Source: Brevundimonas sp. SGAir0440
Lineage (GTDB): Bacteria; Pseudomonadota; Alphaproteobacteria; Caulobacterales; Caulobacteraceae
Length of the DNA stretch: 64,000 nt
Direction: 5' to 3'
Assembly (NCBI RefSeq): GCF_005484585.1
Contig: NZ_CP039435.1
Location: 2,480,001-2,544,000, forward strand
The position numbers were made by a program, and so were the translations under genes. Below, one piece after another: positions 27,468 through 38,772 of the stretch; the stretch's first letter is position 1, and each line of letters starts with the position of its first letter. The notes below the pieces were generated by a model, which saw only the letters and a program-made list of their open reading frames with translations, ran no database searches and was not told where the DNA came from.

Positions 27468-28801
27468 TCAGCGCTGTCGAGGCCAACGCCGACGGTCTGA
27501 TCGGGCCGACCCATTCCTATGCGGGCCTATCGCCGGGCAATCTGGCGTCCAGCCTGAACAAAGGCGAGGCGTCCAACCCGCGCGCGGCCGTGCTTCAGGG
27601 CCTCGACAAGATGAAGACCCTGGCGGACCTGGGCCTGCCCCAGTTCGCCCTGCCGCCGCATGAGCGACCGAATATCCCCTTCCTGCGGACCCTGGGTTTC
27701 ACCGGCTCGGACGCCCAGGTCCTGGAGCGGGCCTGGCGCAGCGCGCCCTCTTTCGCCGCCGCCGCCTGTTCAGCCTCGCCCATGTGGGCCGCCAACGCCG
27801 CGACCGTGACGCCCAGCGCCGACGCCGCCGACGGCCGAGTGCATTTCACGCCGGCCAATCTGCACACCAATCTGCACCGCAGCCTGGAGCACTGGCAGAC
27901 CAAGCGCGCCTTGGACGCCCTGTTTCCCGACACCAGCCGGTTCGTCGTCCATGACGCCCTGCCCGCGGTCGCGCATCTGGCCGACGAAGGCGCCGCCAAC
28001 CACGTTCGCCTGTGCGCCCAACATGGCGGTCGCGGCGTCAATCTGCTGGTGTGGGGTCGCGAGGCGTTCGAGCCGTGGGACGGCCCCTTCCCCGCCCGCC
28101 AGACGCGCGAAGCGTCGGAAGCTATCGTCCGCCGCCACGAAGCCGGACGGCCTGTCCTGGCTCAGCAATCCCGCGCCGCCATCGCCGGCGGCACCTTCCA
28201 CAACGACGTCGTCTGCGTCGGGGCGCTGGACACCCTGTTCTTCCACGAGCTGGCGTTCGAGGACACGGCCGCAACCCAGGCCGCCATCCGCCGCGCGGCT
28301 GATGGTCTGTTCGAGCCGATCTTCGTCGAGGTCTCATCCGCCGACCTGCCGCTGGCCGATGCGATCTCGAGCTATCTGTTCAACTCCATGCTGATCCGGG
28401 TTCCGGGCGAGGATCGCCTGACCCTGATCTGTCCGACCGAGACCCGCGACAACCCGCGCAGCCATGCGGTGGCGCAGGCCCTGGCCGCCTCCAACGGTCC
28501 GATCGGCAAGGTGCAGTACGTCGATGTGCGCCAGTCGATGCGCAACGGCGGCGGACCGGCCTGCCTGCGGCTGCGCGTCGTCCTGACCGAGGCCGAGCTG
28601 GCGGCGACGAACCCGGCCATGCGCCTGAGCGACGATCTGCATGCGCGTCTGTCGGACTGGGCCGGGCGCTGGTACCGGGACGAACTGCGCCCCGCCGATC
28701 TGGCCGACCCCGACCTGCTCACGGAAAGCCGGAGCGCTCTGGACGAACTGACAACGATCCTGAACCTCGGAACCGACTTCTACCCCTTCCAAAGAGGCTG
28801 A
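27464..28801 (+). CDS. astB: N-succinylarginine dihydrolase
   Basis: This 445-residue enzyme hydrolyses N-succinylarginine to N-succinylornithine, CO2 and ammonia. It is an amidinotransferase-fold enzyme, and the catalytic Cys is in the C-terminal NGGGPACLRLRVV block. Conserved blocks include LIGPTHSYAGLSPGNLAS at the N-terminus, FTPANLHTNLHRSLEH, and GGTFHNDVVCVG with the conserved His. The start is the ATG at 27464 overlapping the astD stop. Translation from an upstream in-frame codon at 27392 would lie inside astD. It is followed after 7 bp by the transporter gene. Confidence 0.95.
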   Translation: MISAVEANADGLIGPTHSYAGLSPGNLASSLNKGEASNPRAAVLQGLDKMKTLADLGLPQFALPPHERPNIPFLRTLGFTGSDAQVLERAWRSAPSFAAAACSASPMWAANAATVTPSADAADGRVHFTPANLHTNLHRSLEHWQTKRALDALFPDTSRFVVHDALPAVAHLADEGAANHVRLCAQHGGRGVNLLVWGREAFEPWDGPFPARQTREASEAIVRRHEAGRPVLAQQSRAAIAGGTFHNDVVCVGALDTLFFHELAFEDTAATQAAIRRAADGLFEPIFVEVSSADLPLADAISSYLFNSMLIRVPGEDRLTLICPTETRDNPRSHAVAQALAASNGPIGKVQYVDVRQSMRNGGGPACLRLRVVLTEAELAATNPAMRLSDDLHARLSDWAGRWYRDELRPADLADPDLLTESRSALDELTTILNLGTDFYPFQRG

Positions 28802-28808
28802 TACGGCC

Positions 28809-30095
28809 ATGACGACCGCAGCGCCCATGAGCCCCGCCCGCCGATTGAGAAATATCGTTGGCGGATCGGCCGGCAATCTGGTGGAGTGGTTCGACTGGTA
28901 CGCCTATGCGGCCTTCACCCTGTATTTCGCGCCCGTCTTCTTCCCCAGCGAAGATCCGACTGCGCAACTGCTCAGCGCCGCCGCCGTCTTTGCGGTGGGC
29001 TTCTTGATGCGGCCCATCGGGGCATGGATTATGGGGGTCTATGCCGACCGCAAAGGTCGCAAGGCGGGGTTGACCCTGTCGGTGACCCTGATGTGCACCG
29101 GTTCGCTGATCATCGGCGTGACGCCCGGCTATTCCACCATCGGCCTGGCGGCGCCGGCGCTGCTGCTGTTCGCGCGGCTGTTGCAGGGCCTGAGCGTTGG
29201 CGGAGAATACGGATCCAGCGCCACCTATCTGTCCGAAATGGCCGAGCCGCATCGCCGAGGCTTCTGGTCCAGCTTCCAGTACGTCACCCTCATCTCGGGT
29301 CAGTTGATCGCCCTGCTGCTGTTGATCGTGCTGCAAAATACGTTGAGCGAGACGGCGCTGGCCTCGTGGGGCTGGCGCATTCCCTTCTTCGTCGGCGCGG
29401 GCCTGGCGGTCGTCGTCTTCTGGCTGCGTCGCCGGCTGGACGAGACCCATAAGGCGACCGAGGCCAAGGACGCCCCGAAATCCAGCGCCGTTCAGTTGAT
29501 CCTGAAACACCCGAAAGAGGCGTTCATGGTGCTGGGCCTGACGGCCGGCGGCACCTTGGCCTTCTACACCTACACGACCTATCTCCAGAAGTTCCTGGTC
29601 AATACGAGCGGTTTTTCCAAGAACACGGCGACAGAAATCAGCGCGGCGGCCCTGTTCGTCTTCATGCTGCTTCAGCCGGCGGTCGGCGCGCTTTCGGACA
29701 GGGTGGGACGGCGTCCCGTGATGATCGCTTTCGGCGTGTTGGGGGTGTTGTGCACCGTGCCGATCATGACGACCCTATCGACGGTCGAGAGCCCTTTCGT
29801 CGCCTTCCTTTTGGCGCTGGCCGGTCTGGTGATCGTGTCGGGCTACACCGCGATCAATGCGGTGGTGAAGGCCGAGCTGTTCCCCGCCCATATCCGCGCC
29901 CTCGGCGTCGCCCTGCCCTACGCCATCGCCAATGCGGTGTTCGGGGGCACGGCGGAATATGTAGCGCTGTGGCTGAAAGGCGCGGGCGTCGAGAGCGTCT
30001 TCTTCTGGTACGTGACCGGCATGATCGGGCTGTCGCTACTGACCTTCATCCGCATGCGCGACACCAAGCACAACAGCCTGATCACCCATACCTGA
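28809..30095 (+). CDS. kgtP: Dicarboxylate/2-oxoglutarate:H+ symporter, KgtP-like MFS (MHS family)
   Basis: This 428-residue, 12-helix major facilitator of the metabolite:H+ symporter family is strikingly KgtP-like in GNLVEWFDWYAYAAFTLYFA, GFLMRPIGAWIMG, ADRKGRK (loop 2-3 signature) and the LLQGLSVGGEYGSSATYLSE block. KgtP imports 2-oxoglutarate. Its position 7 bp after astB fits an operon handling arginine-derived C4/C5 acids: the AST pathway yields succinate and glutamate and uses 2-oxoglutarate as amino acceptor. Transport of another dicarboxylate cannot be excluded. It converges on phhA with 6 bp between the stops. Confidence 0.88.
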   Translation: MTTAAPMSPARRLRNIVGGSAGNLVEWFDWYAYAAFTLYFAPVFFPSEDPTAQLLSAAAVFAVGFLMRPIGAWIMGVYADRKGRKAGLTLSVTLMCTGSLIIGVTPGYSTIGLAAPALLLFARLLQGLSVGGEYGSSATYLSEMAEPHRRGFWSSFQYVTLISGQLIALLLLIVLQNTLSETALASWGWRIPFFVGAGLAVVVFWLRRRLDETHKATEAKDAPKSSAVQLILKHPKEAFMVLGLTAGGTLAFYTYTTYLQKFLVNTSGFSKNTATEISAAALFVFMLLQPAVGALSDRVGRRPVMIAFGVLGVLCTVPIMTTLSTVESPFVAFLLALAGLVIVSGYTAINAVVKAELFPAHIRALGVALPYAIANAVFGGTAEYVALWLKGAGVESVFFWYVTGMIGLSLLTFIRMRDTKHNSLITHT

Positions 30096-30101
30096 CGCCG
30101 A

Positions 30102-30977
30102 TCAGGCCGCGAACCGCCCGCCGCGCTGGGCGTAGGCCTGGGTGCCGCGGGTGAACACCTGGTCGGTCGGCAGGACGGTTTCGATGGCGAGGTCGTCCTT
30201 GCCTTTCAGCGCCGCATAGACCGGGCCGAAGTCCTTGAGCGTCTCGTCCTTCAGGGCTTCCAGGCTGTCGATGACGAAATAGACCTGCTGGAAGTCGTCG
30301 ATCCGGTACAGGGTCCGCATCACCCGCTCCAGGTCGAAACCCAGGCGGTTGGGCGACGGATCGTCCAGAGCAAAGACGCTCTCGGTCGCCGAGGAGACGA
30401 TGCCGGCGCCGTAAATGCGAAGGCCGTCGGCGTCCTTCATCAGGCCGAACTCGACCGTGTACCAGTACAGGCGCGCCAGGTTCGGCAGCATGCCCAGGCT
30501 GGCCGCCCGCTGCCCACCCTTGCCATAGGCCTCCATATAGGCGGCGAAGTCGGGGTCGGTCAGCATCGGCACATGGCCGAACACGTCGTGGAAGATGTCG
30601 GGTTCCTGCAGGTAATCCAGCTGGTCCGGCTTACGGATAAACTGGCCCGAGACGAAGCGGCGATTGGCCAGATGGTCGAAGAAGACCTCGTCCGGCACCA
30701 GACCCGGCACGCAGACAACCGTCCAGCCCGTCAGGGCCTGGAGCTTGGGATTGATCACGTCGAAGTCGGGAATGCCGCCAGCGTTCAGATCCAACGCATC
30801 CAATCCCCGCATGAAGGCGTCGCAGGCGCGACCGGGCAGGATCTTCATCTGCCGGGCGTAAAGCGTGTCCCAGGTCTGGTGCTCGACCTCGGTGTAGGCA
30901 GCCCAGTTCTGGGGAATGGTCCAGTCGGCGGCCGCGCCCTCTGGCGGCTTTTCGAAGACGTGTTCGAAGTCGGACAT
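30102..30977 (-). CDS. phhA: Phenylalanine 4-monooxygenase
   Basis: This 291-residue, non-heme iron, pterin-dependent enzyme hydroxylates phenylalanine to tyrosine. The iron ligands are the two His of DIFHDVFGHVPML and the Glu of LYWYTVEFGLM. The bacterial single-domain form has the usual length and lacks the regulatory ACT domain of animals. The start is the ATG at 30977 with an AGAGGAA site 7 bp upstream. No pterin dehydratase (phhB) is adjacent. It probably serves phenylalanine catabolism or tyrosine supply. The gap to the divergently read but same-strand hspQ is 55 bp. Confidence 0.94.
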   Translation of the reverse strand: MSDFEHVFEKPPEGAAADWTIPQNWAAYTEVEHQTWDTLYARQMKILPGRACDAFMRGLDALDLNAGGIPDFDVINPKLQALTGWTVVCVPGLVPDEVFFDHLANRRFVSGQFIRKPDQLDYLQEPDIFHDVFGHVPMLTDPDFAAYMEAYGKGGQRAASLGMLPNLARLYWYTVEFGLMKDADGLRIYGAGIVSSATESVFALDDPSPNRLGFDLERVMRTLYRIDDFQQVYFVIDSLEALKDETLKDFGPVYAALKGKDDLAIETVLPTDQVFTRGTQAYAQRGGRFAA

Positions 30978-31032
30978 GGCGTATTCCTCTTTTGCCGCCA
31001 TCCTAGCCCGGAGCCGCCACGGCTTCCAACCG

Positions 31033-31341
31033 TCAGTGCAGACGTTCGTCCAGCGGGGCGTGGTGGCCCATGCCGTCGGTGGTGAACCACCGCTCGGCGT
31101 CGTCGGGCAACAGTACGGTATCGCCGTCTTCCAAAGCGCCCTCGGCCGCATAGGCGACAAAGCCACCGTCCTCGCCCAGGGCGAAGACGCGATAAAAGGG
31201 CTGATCCGGTCTGACCAAGCCGCTTTCACCGGCCGGTCCCTCATAGGCGTGATCGACATCCATCACGACGCCACGAAAGGCGTCGTCGCGGTGGCGTACG
31301 ATCTGGCCGATGGCGAAGCGTGCGGTCTGAATGCGGGTCAT
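31033..31341 (-). CDS. hspQ: Heat shock protein HspQ (hemimethylated-DNA-binding domain)
   Basis: This 102-residue protein has the YccV/HspQ domain: FAIGQIVRHRDDAFRGVVMDVD at the N-terminus, then QPFYRVFALGEDGGFVAYAAE and LLPDDAERW. In E. coli HspQ binds hemimethylated DNA and acts as a specificity factor of the Lon protease. In Caulobacterales, where CcrM methylation and Lon cell-cycle control matter, a similar role is plausible but is inference. It lies upstream of phhA on the same strand. Confidence 0.9.
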   Translation of the reverse strand: MTRIQTARFAIGQIVRHRDDAFRGVVMDVDHAYEGPAGESGLVRPDQPFYRVFALGEDGGFVAYAAEGALEDGDTVLLPDDAERWFTTDGMGHHAPLDERLH

Positions 31342-31486
31342 CGCGCTTCATACGATCCAACTCATGACCCCAATGCCTGCCGGTCTGTTCATCTTCCTGA
31401 CAGAATGGCTTGGCGCGGACGATCCTGGCGGGTTAGGCTGACCAGGACGGGCGCCGCTTTGGACCGCCCACAACGGATGACGGCCC

Positions 31487-32587
31487 ATGCCGGAGACCCA
31501 CGGCGCGCCCCGACGGCGCGACGAGCGGTCCCAGCCTTCCCGTTCGCGGGATGCGTCGGGTCGAGATGCGCCGCTGTATGGCGCGCTCGATCTAGGGACC
31601 AACAATTGCCGGCTGCTGATTGCGCGGCCGTCACGCGAAGGCTTTCGCGTGGTCGACAGCTTCAGCCGCATCGTTCGGCTGGGCGAAGGCCTGTCGCGGA
31701 CGGGCCTTTTGGACCCGCGCGCCATGGACCGGGCCTATGACGCCCTGGCCCTGTGCGCCGAACGGATCGTGCGCAAGGGCGTCGATTCGGCGCGATTGAG
31801 CGCCGTCGCCACCCAGGCCTGCCGCGCGGCCGAGAACGGCGCCGACTTCATCGACCGTGTACGCAAGGGCACGGGTCTGCGTTTGCGGATCATCGATCCC
31901 GCCGAAGAGGCGCGACTGGCGGTCGAGGGATGCCTGAATCTGATCGACCCCAAGGCCGAGGCGGTGCTGGTCATCGATGTCGGCGGCGGCTCGACCGAGA
32001 TGTCGTGGCTGAAGCGCAGCGGAACCGACTGGACGACCACCGCCTGGATGTCGGCGCCGGTGGGGGTCGTGACCCTGGCCGAGCGGCATCCCGAGCCGCC
32101 GAACTCCGGCGAGGCCTGGTACGAGGCCATGGTCGCCGACATGGGCGCGGCCATCGCAGCGGGCGGGATCGTCGACGAACCGATGCTGGAGTTGTTCCGG
32201 CAGAACCGGGCGCATCTGGTCGGCACCTCGGGCGCGATCACCAGCCTGGCCGGCATCCACCTGAATCTGCCGCGCTACAATCGCGACCGGGTCGATGGAT
32301 TGTGGATGACGCGCGCGGACTGCGAGGCGGCGGCGGATCGGCTGAAGGCGCTGGGACCGGACGGGCGAGCGCGCGAGGCCTGCATCGGTCCTGATCGGGC
32401 GGACTTGGTGCTTGCGGGCGCTGCAATCCTGGAGGCTGTCCAGCGGGCCTGGCCGTCGGAACGGGTGCGGGTCGCGGATCGGGGCCTGCGCGAAGGCCTG
32501 CTGCTGCAAAGGATGCGCGAAGACAAGAAACCGCCGAGAGGACGGCGTCGGCGGCGCGGACGGGGGCGGCCGGCCCCCGCCGCCTGA
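31487..32587 (+). CDS. Ppx/GppA phosphatase family protein
   Basis: This 366-residue member of the exopolyphosphatase/pppGpp phosphatase family has an ASKHA fold. ALDLGTNNCRLLIARP is the phosphate-1 loop, RLGEGLSRTGLLDP follows, and VLVIDVGGGSTEMSW is the phosphate-2 loop. A disordered basic N-terminal tail and a basic C-terminal tail (RGRRRRRGRGRP) flank the domain. The short single-domain form, without the C-terminal HD domain of E. coli Ppx, is common in Alphaproteobacteria. It may act on polyphosphate or pppGpp; the sequence does not settle which. Its stop abuts the end of the convergent cyclophilin gene. Confidence 0.88.
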   Translation: MPETHGAPRRRDERSQPSRSRDASGRDAPLYGALDLGTNNCRLLIARPSREGFRVVDSFSRIVRLGEGLSRTGLLDPRAMDRAYDALALCAERIVRKGVDSARLSAVATQACRAAENGADFIDRVRKGTGLRLRIIDPAEEARLAVEGCLNLIDPKAEAVLVIDVGGGSTEMSWLKRSGTDWTTTAWMSAPVGVVTLAERHPEPPNSGEAWYEAMVADMGAAIAAGGIVDEPMLELFRQNRAHLVGTSGAITSLAGIHLNLPRYNRDRVDGLWMTRADCEAAADRLKALGPDGRAREACIGPDRADLVLAGAAILEAVQRAWPSERVRVADRGLREGLLLQRMREDKKPPRGRRRRRGRGRPAPAA

Positions 32588-33463
32588 TCAGGCGGCGGGC
32601 GTCACGCGCACCGGCAGTTCGATGTCGCAGACCGAGAAATCCGCGCCGCGCGCCTGACGCGCCTGCTGCGCCAGGGTCTGGAAGGTGGCGGAATTGGTGT
32701 TCAGGACGGCCGCCGTCGGACGTTCGGCGGCGGGCAGATCCGACGCCACGCGAACGCGGGTCATCTGATCCGGTCCCTGAACCAGGCCATCCGGCGTGTC
32801 GCTGGCCTTCAGCGATCGCACGACGTCCAGACCGGACACGACCCGACCCCAGACGGTGTAGCGCTTGTCCAGCGCCGGATAGGCCTGACGCATCAGGAAG
32901 AACTGGCTGTTGGCGGTGTCGTTGCCCTCGTCACGCGCCATGCCCGCGACGCCCGGGCAATACAGCGCCCAACCGTGGACCTTCTTGTCGCTGGTGCCGG
33001 ACATCAGGGCGTCGGGCTGGGTCTGGACGGGGATGGAATCGACAAAGCCGACCAAGGCGCCGACCGGAGCCGCGACTGGGGTGAAGGCCATGTCCGCGCC
33101 ACGCCGGAAGGTGAACTCGGCCTTCAGGTCGGGATACCAGCTCTGCCCCTCGCCCGTGCCCAGCGGATCGCCGGTCTGGGCCATGAACCAGTCGATCACC
33201 CGGTGCCAGACGAGGTTGTCGAAGAAGCCGCGCGACGCCAGCAGCTTGATGCGTTCGACGTGGGCGGGCGCGATCTCGGGCGCCAGTTCGACCAGAACCC
33301 GCCCCTTGTTGGTGTCGATGACCAGCAGGTTCTCGGGCGCGATGGTCCTCCATTCACCGGGCGGCGGTGGGGGCGCGGGAACGGCGGTCGCGTCTTGCGC
33401 CAGGGCGGCGCTCGCCGTCGCAGCCAGCACGGCCGCCGCCATCGCCATCGTTCGTATCGTCAT
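32588..33463 (-). CDS. Periplasmic peptidyl-prolyl cis-trans isomerase (cyclophilin), copy 1
   Basis: This 291-residue cyclophilin has an Ala-rich signal peptide ending AALAQ, so it is exported and helps folding of periplasmic or outer-membrane proteins. The active-site block WHRVIDWFMAQTGDPLGTG carries the catalytic Arg and the FMxQxGD motif, with NSQFFLM later. A proline-rich linker follows the signal. It has a C-terminal extension of about 60 residues relative to E. coli PpiA, with a cysteine near the end (FSVCDIE). It is a tandem paralogue of the next gene, which lies 26 bp upstream. Confidence 0.9.
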   Translation of the reverse strand: MTIRTMAMAAAVLAATASAALAQDATAVPAPPPPPGEWRTIAPENLLVIDTNKGRVLVELAPEIAPAHVERIKLLASRGFFDNLVWHRVIDWFMAQTGDPLGTGEGQSWYPDLKAEFTFRRGADMAFTPVAAPVGALVGFVDSIPVQTQPDALMSGTSDKKVHGWALYCPGVAGMARDEGNDTANSQFFLMRQAYPALDKRYTVWGRVVSGLDVVRSLKASDTPDGLVQGPDQMTRVRVASDLPAAERPTAAVLNTNSATFQTLAQQARQARGADFSVCDIELPVRVTPAA

Positions 33464-33489
33464 CGTCCCCTCCCCCGTTTGCGAAAGCC

Positions 33490-34353
33490 TCAGCCGCCCG
33501 TCACTTCGGCGACCGGCTGAACATCGCAGACGCTGAAGGCCGCGCCGCGCGCGGCGCGCGCCGCAGCGATCCGTTCGGCGAAGGCGGCGCTGCCGGCGTT
33601 CAGGACGCGCACGATCGGACGCTCGGCTTCGGGCAGGGCCGAGGCCATGCGGACGCGGGTCATGGTGTCAGGATCGGTCACCTTGCCGTCCTCGGCGTCC
33701 GAACCCTTCTTCAGCTTGCCGACCACATCGAGGCCGGACACCACGCGACCGAAGGCGGTGTAGATGCCGTCCAGTTGTTCGCGCGCGCCCATCATCAGGA
33801 AGAACTGGCTGTTGGCGCTGTCAGGCGAACCCGAGCGGGCCATGCCCAGCACGCCGGGACAGAACAGGCCGTGGGCGTCGACCTTGAAGTCGGCGGTGAC
33901 CATCATTTGGGCGTCGGGTTGGGTCTGGACCGGCAGATCGCCGACCAGGCCGCGCACGCCCGCGCCGACGCTGGGCACGGCGACAAAGCCGGCGTCGCGT
34001 CCACGACGGAAGCTGAACTCGGCCTTCAGGTCCGGCAGTTCGCTGCCCCCCTCGCCCGTGCCCTTTGGATCGCCGGTTTGCGCCATGAAATCAGGGATGA
34101 CTCGGTGGAACTTCAGACCGTCGTAGAAGCCCTGGTTGGCCAGGGTGCGGATGCGTTCCGCATGATTGGGCGCGGCGACGGGGATCAGTTCGACCAGCAC
34201 CCGGCCCTTCGACGTATCGATAACCAGCAGGTTTTCCGGCGCGATGGCGCGCCAGTCGGACGCCGCCGGCGCCGTTTGCGCCACAGCCGGCGCCTGGGCC
34301 GCGCCAGCCGCGAGAAGAGCGGCGACGGTCGCTGCGATGATGGCCTTACGCAT
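33490..34353 (-). CDS. Periplasmic peptidyl-prolyl cis-trans isomerase (cyclophilin), copy 2
   Basis: This 287-residue paralogue of the adjacent cyclophilin shares the blocks WRAIAPENLLVIDTSKGRV, FHRVIPDFMAQTGDPKGTGE and NSQFFLM. It has a signal peptide (MRKAIIAATVAALLAAGAA) and the same C-terminal extension ending with a FSVCDV motif. The start is the ATG at 34353; the longer open frame to 34437 runs into coaD. The two isomerases probably arose by tandem duplication and have diverged in the middle and end. It lies 13 bp after coaD, so coaD and both isomerases may share a transcript. Confidence 0.9.
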   Translation of the reverse strand: MRKAIIAATVAALLAAGAAQAPAVAQTAPAASDWRAIAPENLLVIDTSKGRVLVELIPVAAPNHAERIRTLANQGFYDGLKFHRVIPDFMAQTGDPKGTGEGGSELPDLKAEFSFRRGRDAGFVAVPSVGAGVRGLVGDLPVQTQPDAQMMVTADFKVDAHGLFCPGVLGMARSGSPDSANSQFFLMMGAREQLDGIYTAFGRVVSGLDVVGKLKKGSDAEDGKVTDPDTMTRVRMASALPEAERPIVRVLNAGSAAFAERIAAARAARGAAFSVCDVQPVAEVTGG

Positions 34354-34366
34354 GGTCTTGTCTACC

Positions 34367-34852
34367 CTAATCGTTCTTGACCTTGGCCCGCACGCGCTCG
34401 GCGATGGCGGGGCTGACGAAACTGTCGATCGCGCCATCCAGTCGGGCGATCTCCTTGACGAGCCGCGAGGCGATCGCCTGATGGCGCGGATCGGCCATCA
34501 GGAATACGGTCTCGATGTCCTGATTGAGGCGCTGGTTCATGGCCGTCATCTGGAACTCGTATTCGAAGTCAGCGACGGCGCGCAGCCCCCGGATGATGAC
34601 GCTGGCGTCCAGCTCTTCGGCGAAATGCATCAGCAGGGTCGAAAAGGGCTGGACCACGATGTCACCGCCCAGGGGCGCCATCTCGGCCTTCAGCATCTCG
34701 ACCCGTTCGGCGGTGGAGAACAGCGGCCCCTTGTCGTCGTTCTGGGCGACGCCGATGACCAGCCGGTCCACCAGCTTCAGCGCACGCTTGATGATGTCGG
34801 TATGCCCGTTCGTCACCGGGTCGAAGGTGCCCGGATAAAGTCCGATGCGCAT
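34367..34852 (-). CDS. coaD: Phosphopantetheine adenylyltransferase
   Basis: This 161-residue enzyme adenylates 4'-phosphopantetheine to dephospho-CoA, the fourth step of CoA synthesis. The nucleotidyltransferase signature is GLYPGTFDPVTNGHTDII, with TNGH in place of HxGH as usual for CoaD. The C-terminal signature is ASRLVKEIARL. Length is normal. It is the first gene of a short minus-strand cluster with the cyclophilins. Its start is at 34852, 53 bp downstream of the aminotransferase gene, so it may be part of the same transcript. Confidence 0.96.
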   Translation of the reverse strand: MRIGLYPGTFDPVTNGHTDIIKRALKLVDRLVIGVAQNDDKGPLFSTAERVEMLKAEMAPLGGDIVVQPFSTLLMHFAEELDASVIIRGLRAVADFEYEFQMTAMNQRLNQDIETVFLMADPRHQAIASRLVKEIARLDGAIDSFVSPAIAERVRAKVKND

Positions 34853-34905
34853 GCGTGTCTCCCCGGCCTGTCGCGTGGCGTCAGCGTCGTTTAGCAGGTG
34901 CGAAA

Positions 34906-35739
34906 TCAGCGGCCTAGCCGGCTGACGCCTTCGTCATCGTCATGATCCGCGATGCGTTGGGGCGCCTGGGCGGTCCAGGCCGCTTCGACCTTGGCGAGCA
35001 GGGCCGGGTCATTGGCGAACGAGACGTCATCGATGGCGATGATCGGACAGACGGGCGTGGCGCTGTTGCACAGAAACGCGGCGTCAAAGGCGTTGATCGC
35101 GTCGAGACGGATCGGCCGCGTTTCACTGGTCAGCCCGACCTGGGGCAACCCGCGCTTTATCAAGGTCTGAGTCACGCCGGCCAGCATTGGGGCCTGGGGC
35201 CAGACGATCCGGTCGCCCTGGACAAAGCCGATGTTCCACAGCGTGCCTTCGGTGACCCGCCCTTCGCCATCGACAAACAGAGCGTCGTCAAACCCCGCGG
35301 CGCGCGCGGCGCGGCGGGCCCGAATCAGGCGGAAGGTGGCGAGATGCTTCAGATGCGGCGCCTCGCGCGCGTAGGGCATGGCGGTGATCCGCATCCGGTG
35401 CGCCAGCGGCGGGGGCGCAGGGGCGACGCTGGTCATCACCTTCGGTCGGCCGACGTAGGTCGGGTTACGATGGCCGATCTCGGGCGAGAACAGGCTGACG
35501 CGCAGCCAGCAGGCCTCACGACCGGCGACGGCCAGCGCCATCAGGCGCCGAAACTCCGCCTCGCCAGGGCTTTCGCCGAACAGTTCGACGGCGGCCTGCT
35601 CCAGACGCGCGAGGTGGAGGTCGAGGCCGCGCGCGGCGCCGTGCTCGACGCGGAAGGAGGTGTAGGCGCCGTAGTTGACGAAGGCCTGATGCGCCAGGTC
35701 GTCAGGCGTGGCGGGAAGGCCGTCGATCAGGATGTCCAT
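34906..35739 (-). CDS. PLP-dependent class IV aminotransferase
   Basis: This 277-residue fold-type IV PLP enzyme (branched-chain, D-amino-acid transaminase or ADC-lyase family) has the catalytic Lys in APHLKHLATFRLIRARR. The EGRVTEGTLWNIGFV block binds the cofactor phosphate. The N-terminus has YGAYTSFRVEHG and HLARLEQAAVELFG. It most resembles the ADC lyase / BCAT-like branch often annotated simply as aminotransferase IV, so the substrate is open. The ATG at 35739 is taken as start. A repeat element lies just upstream, leaving the promoter in or beyond it. Confidence 0.85.
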   Translation of the reverse strand: MDILIDGLPATPDDLAHQAFVNYGAYTSFRVEHGAARGLDLHLARLEQAAVELFGESPGEAEFRRLMALAVAGREACWLRVSLFSPEIGHRNPTYVGRPKVMTSVAPAPPPLAHRMRITAMPYAREAPHLKHLATFRLIRARRAARAAGFDDALFVDGEGRVTEGTLWNIGFVQGDRIVWPQAPMLAGVTQTLIKRGLPQVGLTSETRPIRLDAINAFDAAFLCNSATPVCPIIAIDDVSFANDPALLAKVEAAWTAQAPQRIADHDDDEGVSRLGR

Positions 35740-35747
35740 GCTCAAGC

Positions 35748-35875
35748 GATCCTCCCCCATTCATGGGGGAGGGGGACCACGCAGTGGTGGAGGGGGCGGA
35801 TGCAAGGCCGGTGTCTGGGGTCGCCCCGTTCACCATGCTGCGCATGGTCCCCCTCCCCCGCTGCGCGGTGGAGGA

Positions 35876-35877
<2 letters not shown>
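35748..35877. repeat. Intergenic palindromic repeat element (REP/MITE-like)
   Basis: A 130-bp stretch is bounded by GATCCTC at the left and GAGGATC at the right. It contains a near-perfect hairpin, CCTCCCCCAT-TC-ATGGGGGAGG (35751-35772), and several smaller ones (GACCACGCAGTGGT and ACCATGctgcgCATGGT). The body alternates C-rich and G-rich tracts with two GGGGGAC/GTCCCCC arms. Elements of this type are common as intergenic repeats in Caulobacterales. Only one copy is in the window. Its right end overlaps the gyrA stop codon by 2 bp. Confidence 0.8.
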
Positions 35878-38650
<2,773 letters not shown>

Positions 38651-38772
38651 TGAAGCGTGGCTTTATGCGGCCGGAATCGGAACGTGATCCGCTGTGACGA
38701 TTTCTAGCATTCCAGGGCCTCGGTGGCAAAGCGACGTCACCGTGAAAGCCCGTCTCTGAAAGGACTTTCGAC

